Positions 26,325 to 35,129 of a stretch of 64,000 nt of DNA are shown here, in pieces. Location: positions 1 through 64,000 of the forward strand of contig JAUUNK010000001.1 in assembly GCA_030844565.1 (NCBI GenBank), written 5' to 3'. The stretch's first letter is position 1. Each line of letters starts with the position of its first letter. The position numbers were made by a program, and so were the translations under genes. The notes beneath the pieces are model-generated. The model did no database searches. It had not been told where the DNA came from and saw only the letters and a list, made by a program, of their open reading frames with translations. Source of the DNA: Bacteroides ovatus. Its GTDB lineage: Bacteria > Bacteroidota > Bacteroidia > Bacteroidales > Bacteroidaceae.

Positions 26325-27998
26325 ATGAAAAATAAAATATTATCAATCGTTTCAGTCATTACATTTCTGATGGGTATGAGTGCGTGTCACAGCCCGGAAG
26401 ATTTTAATCCGACTGTTGAACGAAACATAATCAACAATTTGACAGCATCCTTTCCGGATGACGACAGTGATGACAATAGTTTCACGAGTGAAATAGATTA
26501 TACGAATCATATAATTACAGTTGTATTTCCGTATAACTACCCCAAACTTTCAGACAACGTTCTGCAAACATCTGACTTGAAGAAAATGCGTGTAATCGCT
26601 GACCTTGATAATAATGTATATGTTTATCCGACATTATTATTTATGGATATGACGAAGGACAATTATATTACGGTCAAAGATCAAACCGGTACGAGTACCG
26701 AATATAAAGTTGTAGCAGAAATACGTAAAAGCAATGAGTGTACCATCACGAAGTTCAATCTTACAAGTGTGGGATTATCAGGTATTATCAACGAAAGTTC
26801 CAAAACTATTTCTCTGATTAGCCTGGAAAGTATAGGTGAAGTTTTAGTAGATGTATCAATTTCTCACGGAGCAACGATCTCACCTGACCCGACCACGGTT
26901 GCATTGAATTACGACCAAGAACAAAAGATCACTGTAACAGCACAGAATGGTACTACTAAGTCCATATATACAGTGAAGAAGGAAATTCCTGAAAAGATTG
27001 CAGCCGGCTTACGTGCAAACAGTGCCAAACTTCTTTGGGCTAAAAAGCTTACAGATGTAGGTATTACCAGCAGTAATATGGCTACGGGAATTGCAGTTAC
27101 CCAAGATTACGTAGTTATTAATGACCGGGGCAACAGTAATGCCATTTATTTGGATGGACGGACTGGAGCAAACGTTGGAAGTATCGATATTAGCAGTTTT
27201 GCAGGAAGTCTCACAAATTTCTATGCAACAGCGGATGAACACAATAATATCTTATTCACCAACCTAGTACCAAATTCAGGAACTACTTTCACTGTATGGA
27301 GAGTCCGAGGTGTAACCGGAACACCGGAAAAATACATTGAATTTAATGTAACTTCCGCTATCGGTAGAAAACTTTCGGTACGGGGTAGTTTGGATGGAGA
27401 CGCTCTTATCACAGCTCCCTATCTTGGAACATCCGGACAATTTGCCCGTTGGCAAGTAACTAATGGTGTATTGAAATCACAAACTCCTGATCTTGTTATA
27501 TCTCAAGGATTAGGCTCCTGGGGAAATAATGCGGATGTCATCTACTCTGATCCGACCGATCCTACCAGTGACTATTTTGCTGCATTCTATACGACTCCAC
27601 GAAATTTGTGCTGGTTCGATGGAAAGACAAATACTATCAAGTATAATGGACCGGAAATCAGTGCAAACTGGATTCAGAATGCAGTAGACTACACAGTATT
27701 CAATAAAGTAGCGTATGTACTTTCAAATTCTGTAAATAGCTTCACATGGGGAACTGATGACAGCATTTATCTATTTGACCTGGCTGGTAATTCATTAGAT
27801 AATCAACCGATTAATTTTGGAAGTGACGGTTTGGGTATCAATGGTAATTATGGAGCTAAAGCATTAGGAAATCAAAATGCTAACGGAGTAGGTGATGTAG
27901 CCTTGAGAATCTCATCCAACGGCTATTACCTGTATATCTACTTCATGTTCACTAATGGATATGTAGGTTGCGTACAGTGTGACTGTATCGACATGTAA
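26325..27998 (+). CDS. DUF5018 lipoprotein, probable surface glycan-binding protein
   Basis: The 557-residue lipoprotein (MSAC, Cys21) starts with two Ig-like modules typical of DUF5018: residues ~30-130 (TVVFPYNYP, TVKDQTGTSTEYKV) and ~130-215 (ITVTAQNGTTKSIYTVKK). A C-terminal half with propeller-like blades follows. Such proteins take the third position after SusC and SusD and are regarded as surface glycan-binding proteins. It ends 13 bases before a strong hairpin, so transcript levels may step down after it. Confidence 0.7.
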   Translation: MKNKILSIVSVITFLMGMSACHSPEDFNPTVERNIINNLTASFPDDDSDDNSFTSEIDYTNHIITVVFPYNYPKLSDNVLQTSDLKKMRVIADLDNNVYVYPTLLFMDMTKDNYITVKDQTGTSTEYKVVAEIRKSNECTITKFNLTSVGLSGIINESSKTISLISLESIGEVLVDVSISHGATISPDPTTVALNYDQEQKITVTAQNGTTKSIYTVKKEIPEKIAAGLRANSAKLLWAKKLTDVGITSSNMATGIAVTQDYVVINDRGNSNAIYLDGRTGANVGSIDISSFAGSLTNFYATADEHNNILFTNLVPNSGTTFTVWRVRGVTGTPEKYIEFNVTSAIGRKLSVRGSLDGDALITAPYLGTSGQFARWQVTNGVLKSQTPDLVISQGLGSWGNNADVIYSDPTDPTSDYFAAFYTTPRNLCWFDGKTNTIKYNGPEISANWIQNAVDYTVFNKVAYVLSNSVNSFTWGTDDSIYLFDLAGNSLDNQPINFGSDGLGINGNYGAKALGNQNANGVGDVALRISSNGYYLYIYFMFTNGYVGCVQCDCIDM

Positions 27999-28014
27999 AA
28001 TACCATCTTTATGC

Positions 28015-28049
28015 AAAAAGCCTGTACCTCTTTCAGGTACAGGCTTTTT
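28015..28049 (+). terminator. Terminator or attenuator inside the operon
   Basis: A perfect 15-bp stem (AAAAAGCCTGTACCT and complement) with a 5-base loop ends in a T run, just after the DUF5018 stop codon and 34 bases before the next gene start. It is a complete intrinsic terminator in the middle of a same-strand gene series, so it probably lowers expression of the enzymes relative to SusC/D. Confidence 0.8.
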
Positions 28050-28082
28050 ACTTCACCTATTAAGCCGTATAAAATGAATATC

Positions 28083-29450
28083 ATGAAAAATATAATAAAA
28101 GCATTTATGGGAGGAATAGCCGCCTGCTTGTGCATGGCATGTGGCGGCAGCGATTCAAAAGATTATTGGGGAGACACCAGCGGAGGAGGAGACGAAGAAC
28201 CGACAGAAAATCCTAATGCCTCCAAACCCCGCTATATCTGGATTGACGCAGCTGCCAACTTTCCCGATTTCGCCAACAGCAAAGAAAACATAGCCCGTGA
28301 TCTGGCTTTAGCCAAAGATGCCGGTTTCACTGATATTGTAGTAGATGTACGTCCCACTACCGGAGATGTTTTATTTAAAACGAATCATGTAGATCAGGTC
28401 AAATTTATGTATGCCTGGATCGGAAGCAACTATACCAAGGTAGAAAGAACGGCAACATGGGACTACCTGCAAGCCTTCGTTGACGAAGCACGCAAACAGG
28501 GACTTCGTATCCATGCTGCCATTAATACTTTTGTCGGTGGAAATCAGATCGACGGAGGCACAGGACTTTTGTACAGAGATCAGTCAAAAGCAGCATGGGC
28601 AACACAGATGAACATGCAGACAGGGATTACAAGTGTAATGAACACTAGTGAAAGCACCAAGTTCTTCAATCCTGCCCATCCGGAAGTACAAACTTTCCTT
28701 TGTAACTTACTGAAAGATCTTGCAAGCTACGATCTGGACGGTATATTCTTAGACCGTGGACGTTTCCTTAATCTGCAAGCCGATTTTTCTGAAGAGTCCC
28801 GTAAGCAATTCGAGGCTTACATGGGAGGAATAAAAATCCAAAATTACCCGGACGACATTTTGGCACCAGGTGCTTCCAGTCTTCCTGCCACCTATCCTAA
28901 ATATATGACTAAGTGGTTGGAATTCCGTGCAAAAGTGATTTATGACTTTATGCAGAAAGCACGCACTGCCGTCAAAGAAGTCAACTCTAAAATTAAATTT
29001 GGAGTTTACGTAGGTGGTTGGTACTCTTCCTATTATGATGTAGGCGTTAACTGGGCTGCTGCCACTTATGATACCTCTCGTTATTACAAATGGGCAACCG
29101 GCAAATATATGAATTATGGCTATGCTGCCTGCATGGATCAGATCCTTATCGGTGCCTATGCTTCTCCGCTTAAAGTACATGGAACTACCGAATGGACTAT
29201 GGAAGGATTCTGTTCATTGGCAAAAGATAAGATTAAAGGAGAATGTCCTATTGTAGCCGGAGGTCCGGATGTAGGTAACTGGGATACCAACAATCAGGCA
29301 ACCCAGGAACAAGAAAACCAAGCAATCGTACAGTCTGTAAAAGCTTGTATGGACGTATGTGACGGATATTTCCTATTTGATATGATTCATTTGAAAAAAG
29401 CCGGTCAGTGGCAATATGCCAAAGAAGGCATCGAACTTGCGATGAAATAA
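28083..29450 (+). CDS. GHL10 family glycosidase-like lipoprotein (copy 1)
   Basis: I place the start at the ATG of MKNIIKAFMG (28083), which gives a normal lipoprotein signal (MAC, Cys20). An earlier in-frame ATG at 28011 would read through the terminator hairpin and is unlikely. The ~455-residue product belongs to the GHL10/DUF187 glycosyl-hydrolase-like TIM barrels: RYIWIDAAANFPDFANSKEN, VVDVRPTTGDVLF, GLRIHAAINTFVGG, LDGIFLDRGRF, VGGWYSSYYDVGVNWAA. Residues on the DGIFLDR strand are candidate active-site acids. Activity is unknown for close relatives. It is the first of three paralogues in a row. Confidence 0.75.
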   Translation: MKNIIKAFMGGIAACLCMACGGSDSKDYWGDTSGGGDEEPTENPNASKPRYIWIDAAANFPDFANSKENIARDLALAKDAGFTDIVVDVRPTTGDVLFKTNHVDQVKFMYAWIGSNYTKVERTATWDYLQAFVDEARKQGLRIHAAINTFVGGNQIDGGTGLLYRDQSKAAWATQMNMQTGITSVMNTSESTKFFNPAHPEVQTFLCNLLKDLASYDLDGIFLDRGRFLNLQADFSEESRKQFEAYMGGIKIQNYPDDILAPGASSLPATYPKYMTKWLEFRAKVIYDFMQKARTAVKEVNSKIKFGVYVGGWYSSYYDVGVNWAAATYDTSRYYKWATGKYMNYGYAACMDQILIGAYASPLKVHGTTEWTMEGFCSLAKDKIKGECPIVAGGPDVGNWDTNNQATQEQENQAIVQSVKACMDVCDGYFLFDMIHLKKAGQWQYAKEGIELAMK

Positions 29451-29478
29451 AAGGAATAACTGAATAGCATATAATAAC

Positions 29479-30807
29479 ATGAAGAAAATAACACTAGCAC
29501 TCTTATCCGTTTTACTGATCACAGCACTGGGAGGATGTAAAAGCACTGCGCCCCAGACAGCAGACAAAAATGTAAAACCTGCCTTGATGTGGTTTGATGC
29601 TGAAGCCAATTTTGAACGTTTCAGCCATCCCGATTCAATAGATTATTATCTGACTAAGATAAAATCACTGGGCTTTACCCACGCTGTTGTTGATGTACGC
29701 CCTATCACGGGAGAAGTATTGTTCGACACAAAATTCGCACCTAAGATGCGCGAATGGCAAGGATATGAACGTAAAGACTTTGACTATCTGGGACATTTTA
29801 TCAGGAAAGCGCATGAATTGGGAATAGAAGTGCATGCTTCTCTCAATGTATTTGTTGCCGGTCATAACTACTTTGACCGCGGATTGGTGTATTCCACCCA
29901 CCCCGAGTGGGCATCCGTTATATATACTCCGGAAGGCATGACTCCCATCACAAACGAAAAGAAGAAATATTCTGCCATGGTGAACCCTATCAACGAGGAT
30001 TTCCGGGCACACATTCTCAATGTCTTGAAAGACCTGGTTAAGCGTTACCCTGATTTAGACGGATTAATGCTGGACAGAGTGCGATATGACGGAATTTCCG
30101 CCGACTTCTCCGACATTTCCCGTCAGAAGTTTGAAGCATACATCGGACAAAAAGTAGAAAAGTTTCCGGAAGATATTTTTGAATGGAAGAAAGACTCCAA
30201 CGGCAAATATTATCCCGAACGTGGCAAGCATTTTCTGAAATGGATCGAATGGCGTACCAAGAATATTTACGACTTTATGGCTCTCGCCCGAAAGGAAGTA
30301 AAAGCAGTCAATCCGGACATTTCTTTTGGTACTTATACGGGTGCCTGGTATCCTTCTTATTATGAAGTGGGAGTCAATTTTGCCAGTAACCAGTATGACC
30401 CGAGTAAAGATTTTGATTGGGCTACTCCTGAATACAAAAACTATGGATATGCAGAACTGATCGACCTCTATGCTACCGGCAACTACTATACGGATATCAC
30501 CATCGAAGAATCTTTGAAGAATAAGAAAACCGTATGGAACGAAACCGATTCACAAGGCCAAAGCGGTACATGGTATTCGGTAGAAGGCTCGTGTCAGAAA
30601 CTACGCCATATAATGAAAGACAATCAATTCATGGGGGGTATCTTGGTAGATCAATTCTATGATAACCCCGCAAAACTCTCGGCAACAATCGAAATGAACC
30701 TGAAAGCATCAGACGGATTGATGGTATTTGACATAGTACACATCATCAACAAAGGATTATGGAAAGAAGTTGAAAATGGAATGAAAGCTGGAGGAGCTCT
30801 GGAATAA
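29479..30807 (+). CDS. GHL10 family glycosidase-like lipoprotein (copy 2)
   Basis: A 442-residue lipoprotein (GGC, Cys20) paralogous to the genes before and after: WFDAEANFERFSHPDSIDYY, VVDVRPITGEVLFD, EVHASLNVFVAGHN, LDGLMLDRVRYDGISADFSD and YTGAWYPSYYEVGVNFAS. It is closer to the third copy than to the first (shared PEDIFEW/PEDILEW and DFDWATPEYKNYG/DFSWATPDYKNYG). The shared scaffold with different loops suggests that the three enzymes cut different linkages of one glycan. It starts 28 bases after copy 1. Confidence 0.75.
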   Translation: MKKITLALLSVLLITALGGCKSTAPQTADKNVKPALMWFDAEANFERFSHPDSIDYYLTKIKSLGFTHAVVDVRPITGEVLFDTKFAPKMREWQGYERKDFDYLGHFIRKAHELGIEVHASLNVFVAGHNYFDRGLVYSTHPEWASVIYTPEGMTPITNEKKKYSAMVNPINEDFRAHILNVLKDLVKRYPDLDGLMLDRVRYDGISADFSDISRQKFEAYIGQKVEKFPEDIFEWKKDSNGKYYPERGKHFLKWIEWRTKNIYDFMALARKEVKAVNPDISFGTYTGAWYPSYYEVGVNFASNQYDPSKDFDWATPEYKNYGYAELIDLYATGNYYTDITIEESLKNKKTVWNETDSQGQSGTWYSVEGSCQKLRHIMKDNQFMGGILVDQFYDNPAKLSATIEMNLKASDGLMVFDIVHIINKGLWKEVENGMKAGGALE

Positions 30808-30832
30808 TAAACATTTGAACCCTATAAAACAC

Positions 30833-33505
30833 ATGAAAAGACTCTCAATTATCTCCCTACTGTTATGGATTGGAATGGTGGCTTTTGCTACCGGAAAGTC
30901 CAAAGTGATGTGGTTGGATTGTTCTGCAAATTTTCAGAGATTCAGCTACCCGGATTCCATCCGTTACTATGTGGACAAATGCCATGAAGCAGGAATCACT
31001 CACTTAGTATTGGATATAAAAGATAACACAGGTGAAGTGCTATACCCCAGCAAATACGCCGCACAGAAAAAGAACTGGAAGAATTTCGATCGTCCGGATT
31101 TTGACTTTATCAATACCTTTATCAAGGCAGCCCATGCTCAGGGGATGGTTATCTTTGCCGGAATGAACGTTTTTGCAGACGGACAGAATATCGTAAAGCG
31201 TGGTGCCGTTTTTGATAAGCATAAGAAATGGCAGGCCATCAATTATGTCCCACGCAAAGGATTATTGCCCGTAACGGAAATAGAAGGAAAACCTACCATG
31301 TTTCTGAATCCGGCATTGAAGGAAGTGCAGAAATACGAAATAGACATCATCAAGGAAGTAGTCAGGAATTATGCTTTCGACGGCATTATGCTGGATCGTG
31401 CCCGTTACGATTGTATCGATTCTGATTTCTCTCCCGAATCCCGAAAAATGTTCGAGAAGTTTATAGGAAAGAAGATAGACAGATTTCCGGAGGATATACT
31501 TGAATGGCGGCCTAATGCCGAAGGAGGAATCGACCGTGTCGGTGGTCCGTATTATCATCAATGGCTGACATGGAGGGCTTCCGTCATCTATAATTTTATC
31601 AAAGACGTACGTACTTCTATCAAAAAAGTGAATCCCGATTGTATGCTGGCGGCCTACACAGGGGCATGGTATCCTACCTACTTCGAAGTAGGAGTAAACT
31701 GGGCAAGCCGGAAGTATGATGTCAGCAAAGACTTCAGTTGGGCAACACCCGACTATAAGAATTATGGATTTGCCGAATTACTGGATTTCTACACAAACGG
31801 GAATTATTATTGGAATGTAACACTCGACGATTATTACCGGTCATCCGGCAAACATAAAAATGAAACGGACAGTAAATTTTCTACCGGAGAATATCTATGC
31901 GTAGAAGGAGGTTGCAAATACTCCAAATACTTGTTGAAAGATGCAGTACCCGTATGCGGAGGACTGTATGTAGAAGATTACAAACGGGATGTAAATCAGT
32001 TTCAGAAGGCAGTACGCATGAATCTGAAAGAATCGGACGGTGTGATGATTTTTGATATTGTACATATTATCCGTAACGGATGGTGGGACGAACTAAAAGA
32101 AGCACTGGATGAAAACAAGCTGAATGATGAAGCGCGAATGATTAAAGGAACCGTTACCTGCGACGGCAAAGGCATAGCCAATGTGGTAGTGACAGACGGA
32201 CTGCGTTGCGTCACTACAGACAAGAACGGCATCTATCATCTGCCAAATCTCGGAGATACACGCTTTGTATATATCACAACTCCCGCCGGATACCTGACTG
32301 ACTGCGAACAGACCATTCCCAGATTCTATCAGGAAATCGATCTGGGCAAGACAAATGAATATAACTTCCGCCTGAAGAAGAATCCTAAAGATGACAGCAA
32401 ACATCTGTTTGTACTGGAAGCAGATGTACAAGCCGGCTTGAAAGAACATTGGGATTTGTACACCCCCATCGTCGATGACTATAAACAATTAATCGACCAA
32501 CATACCGATCGTGATGTATTCGGACTGAATTGTGGAGATACCTTCTGGGACACACCAGCTACTTTCTTTCCACCTTATATAAATAAAGCGAAGAAACTGG
32601 ATATACCCATATACCGCGCTATCGGTAACCACGACATCGATTGTAACGGAGCTACTCATGAAACATCGTACCGGACTTTCGAAGGATATTTCGGCCCTAC
32701 CCATTATTCGTTCAACAAAGGAAATGTCCACTATATTGTTATAAACAACAACTTTTATGTGGGACGTGAATACTTCTACATCGGTTATGTGGATGAAACC
32801 ACTTTCAAATGGCTGGAAGAAGATTTATCGTATGTACCCAAAGGCACACTCATATTCTTCATTGCACACATCCCCACCCGGATAACGGAACAGAAAAGAC
32901 CTTTCAACTACGATTACGGCATGCTGGCGGGAGAAACGATCAATGCCGAATCTGTTCACCGATTATTGGACGGATATGAAACCCACTTTCTGACGGGACA
33001 TCTTCATTCTAACTCCAATATCGTATTCAACGACCATCAGATGGAACATAACACAGCTGCCGTATGCGGCATTTGGTGGCATGCAGATGTCTGCATAGAC
33101 GGAACTCCCCAAGGATACGGAGTCTATGAAGTAGACGGCAATCAGGTGAAATGGTATTATAAAAGTGCCGGTCATCCGAAAGATTACCAATTCCGCGGTT
33201 ACGGAGCAGGAACATCCAAGGAGTTTCCCAAAGACATCATAGCAAACGTATGGAACTGGGATAAGAACTGGAAAGTGGAATGGCTGGAAAACGGGAAAGT
33301 AATGGGGGCAATGACTCAATATACAGGAATCGACCCTTATGCACACAAAGTATGTACGGACAAGAAAAGAACCATGCAAAGCTGGATATCGGCAGCAAAC
33401 ACCGGTCACTTGTTTCGTGCCACTCCTAAAAAACCGAGAGCTAACATAGAAATTAAGGTAACAGACCGCTTCGGTAATGTTTACCTGCAAACAATTTCTA
33501 AATAA
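30833..33505 (+). CDS. GHL10 glycosidase-like domain fused to a calcineurin-like phosphoesterase
   Basis: An 890-residue secreted protein; the ATG at 30833 gives a signal peptide (MKRLSIISLLLWIGMVAFAT) and is preferred to the upstream TTG at 30815. Residues ~25-430 are a GHL10 barrel like the two previous products (FDGIMLDRARYD, YTGAWYPTYFEVGVNWAS). A beta-sandwich follows at ~435-515 (GTVTCDGKGIANVVVTDG) and then a metallophosphoesterase (~520-760) with GDTFWD, IGNHD (near 597-601), FIAHIP and TGHLHSNSN (GHLH near 722-725). The first metal motif is EADVQ rather than DxH. A C-terminal sandwich ends the protein. The design couples glycan binding or cleavage to phosphate ester hydrolysis. Confidence 0.85.
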   Translation: MKRLSIISLLLWIGMVAFATGKSKVMWLDCSANFQRFSYPDSIRYYVDKCHEAGITHLVLDIKDNTGEVLYPSKYAAQKKNWKNFDRPDFDFINTFIKAAHAQGMVIFAGMNVFADGQNIVKRGAVFDKHKKWQAINYVPRKGLLPVTEIEGKPTMFLNPALKEVQKYEIDIIKEVVRNYAFDGIMLDRARYDCIDSDFSPESRKMFEKFIGKKIDRFPEDILEWRPNAEGGIDRVGGPYYHQWLTWRASVIYNFIKDVRTSIKKVNPDCMLAAYTGAWYPTYFEVGVNWASRKYDVSKDFSWATPDYKNYGFAELLDFYTNGNYYWNVTLDDYYRSSGKHKNETDSKFSTGEYLCVEGGCKYSKYLLKDAVPVCGGLYVEDYKRDVNQFQKAVRMNLKESDGVMIFDIVHIIRNGWWDELKEALDENKLNDEARMIKGTVTCDGKGIANVVVTDGLRCVTTDKNGIYHLPNLGDTRFVYITTPAGYLTDCEQTIPRFYQEIDLGKTNEYNFRLKKNPKDDSKHLFVLEADVQAGLKEHWDLYTPIVDDYKQLIDQHTDRDVFGLNCGDTFWDTPATFFPPYINKAKKLDIPIYRAIGNHDIDCNGATHETSYRTFEGYFGPTHYSFNKGNVHYIVINNNFYVGREYFYIGYVDETTFKWLEEDLSYVPKGTLIFFIAHIPTRITEQKRPFNYDYGMLAGETINAESVHRLLDGYETHFLTGHLHSNSNIVFNDHQMEHNTAAVCGIWWHADVCIDGTPQGYGVYEVDGNQVKWYYKSAGHPKDYQFRGYGAGTSKEFPKDIIANVWNWDKNWKVEWLENGKVMGAMTQYTGIDPYAHKVCTDKKRTMQSWISAANTGHLFRATPKKPRANIEIKVTDRFGNVYLQTISK

Positions 33506-33538
33506 AGAGATAATGAAACGTTTCTTGTTCCTTGAAAT

Positions 33539-33919
33539 ATGAACAGTAATATACGAGCTTCTTTTTTGGATGCCTTTCGGGGATATGCGATTCTTACGAT
33601 GGTTCCATATATGGCATCACGTGGGTAGACCTCGTGTTTCCCTTTTTCTTGTTTGCCATGGGAGCTGCCTTCCCCTTTTCAATAGGTAACAAATATAGAA
33701 AAGGCAGCTCCCTCTGGAAAGAATCCGATGATTGCTTACGCATCCACCCAACTGTTCGTATTGCCGATATTAAACCTCGCAGGACTGGAAACTTACCTGT
33801 CTTATTTGAATGAAAATGCCTGGCTTGGCTTTCTGAGAGGAGTCATTGTGACTTCTCTGACCTTACTGATAACGATATTATTTACTAAACTAAAATGTTT
33901 TTGGAGAACAGAATTATGA
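33539..33919 (+). pseudogene. Broken DUF5009 / heparan-glucosaminide acetyltransferase-like gene
   Basis: Three fragments of a DUF5009-type membrane acyltransferase lie in order. The N-terminus SFLDAFRGYAILTMV is followed after a frameshift by GITWVDLVFPFFLFAMGAAF with FSIGNKYRKGSSLWK. A C-terminal piece follows in another frame (33728-33919, starting MIAYASTQLFVLPILN and ending with a membrane helix). Most of the middle of the gene (normally ~450 residues) is deleted. The intact family includes NagX and relatives of human HGSNAT, which acetylate terminal glucosamine. The fragment overlaps the start of the next gene by 4 bases (ATGA), the trace of a former operon junction. Confidence 0.75.
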
Positions 33920-34950
33920 GAATCAAACAATTATATTTACTAGCAACAGCCTTATTTGCTTTTTCCGTATGTTCATGTGGAGGGGAAAACTACCCGGATC
34001 ATCCGTGGGAATGGGATCAGGATACCGAAGAAAAAGACCTGAACCCCGATATTATAAAACAGGGATGGACGGCTGTCGATAATCCCGGTAAACTTCCCGA
34101 TTATATTCAGGTATACAAATCTCCTGAGAATTTAGCCGGAAAGAAGGCCATTGCATATATAGCTGTTGCCGATATGACTAAAGCGAAGTTCGAAGTTCTG
34201 GGAGATATTGTTTTTTCACAAGAAGCTAATGGATATGGGGGGAAGACATTGAATACTCCTTCGGAATTTTATGAATCTTCCAAAGATCCTATAGTTATTA
34301 ATGGCGGATTATTCTTCGCCAGCGGCGGGTTCTATTACTCACAGAATCTGGTAATTCGCAACGGCCAACTATTAGCTCCCAATCAGAATTATTATTCGGA
34401 GGACTGGGTTACGATGTGGTATCCGACTTTGGGAGCTTTCTGTCAGATGAAAGATGGAACATTTCAAACCACATGGACCTATCAAGGTTCCGATGGAATC
34501 AATTACTGCTACCCCGCCCCTGCTGATAATGATATAAAAAAAGCTCCCCTTCCGGCACCGTCGTCTACTTTCCCCAAGGGTGCGAAGGCATTGGAAGCAA
34601 CCACCGGTATCGGAGGAGTGACAGTTTTACTGCACGGAGGCGAAATCAAAAATACGTATGTACAGGAAATGTTGAATATCTCTGCCGCATCTAATCAACC
34701 TCGTACCGCCATTGGATATACAAACAATAAGAAAATGGTTATCTTTGTATGCGAAGGCAGAAACATGACAGAAGGAGTAGCAGGATTGACTACCGCCAAC
34801 GTAGCTACCATCATGAAGGATCTGGGTTGTACAGAGGCTTTAAATTTAGATGGAGGCGGGTCGTCATGTATGCTTGTCAACGGAAAAGAAACAATTAAAG
34901 GTAGTGATGGCAAGCAACGGAAAGTGTTGACTGCCGTGGGTATAAAATAA
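33916..34950 (+). CDS. Phosphodiester glycosidase (NAGPA family, PF09992) lipoprotein
   Basis: I choose the ATG at 33916 because it gives a lipoprotein signal (FSVCSC, Cys21) and overlaps the preceding stop; an ATG at 33895 is less likely. The ~344-residue protein has the NAGPA signatures: DPIVINGGLFFASGG, QPRTAIGYTNNKKMVIFVCE and EALNLDGGGSSCMLVNGK. The animal enzyme of this family removes GlcNAc from GlcNAc-1-phospho-6-mannose; bacterial relatives cut sugar-phosphate diesters. It is the last gene of the operon and pairs logically with the phosphoesterase fusion two genes upstream, which could remove the exposed phosphate. Confidence 0.85.
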   Translation: MRIKQLYLLATALFAFSVCSCGGENYPDHPWEWDQDTEEKDLNPDIIKQGWTAVDNPGKLPDYIQVYKSPENLAGKKAIAYIAVADMTKAKFEVLGDIVFSQEANGYGGKTLNTPSEFYESSKDPIVINGGLFFASGGFYYSQNLVIRNGQLLAPNQNYYSEDWVTMWYPTLGAFCQMKDGTFQTTWTYQGSDGINYCYPAPADNDIKKAPLPAPSSTFPKGAKALEATTGIGGVTVLLHGGEIKNTYVQEMLNISAASNQPRTAIGYTNNKKMVIFVCEGRNMTEGVAGLTTANVATIMKDLGCTEALNLDGGGSSCMLVNGKETIKGSDGKQRKVLTAVGIK

Positions 34951-35003
34951 AGTCAATAATCCTTTCCCTCACCATCTGCACTTTATTGGGCATCTATACC
35001 CAA

Positions 35004-35123
35004 CACGCAGGGTATATATATCCTGCGTGCTGGACATATATAGCCAGCACGCTGAGTATATATAGCCAGCGTGCTGAGTATATATGCCCTGCAAACAGGC
35101 GGTATACAGGCATTCTACAGGGC
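35004..35123. terminator. Array of overlapping inverted repeats between convergent genes
   Basis: Four arms spaced about 22 bases apart can each pair with either neighbour: CACGCAGG with CCTGCGTG (8 bp), GCGTGCTGG (35025-35033) with CCAGCACGC (9 bp), and CAGCACGCTG (35045-35054) with CAGCGTGCTG (10 bp). All loops are TATATA-rich. A further GCCCTG/CAGGGC pair spans 35086-35123. Position suggests a two-way terminator. Confidence 0.6.
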
Positions 35124-35129
35124 ACTTCC

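Noticed and set aside
28011..28082. Extended N-terminus of the first GHL10 gene from the ATG at 28011
   Set aside because: It would encode the terminator hairpin as protein and place residues before the lipoprotein signal. The ATG at 28083 gives a normal signal.
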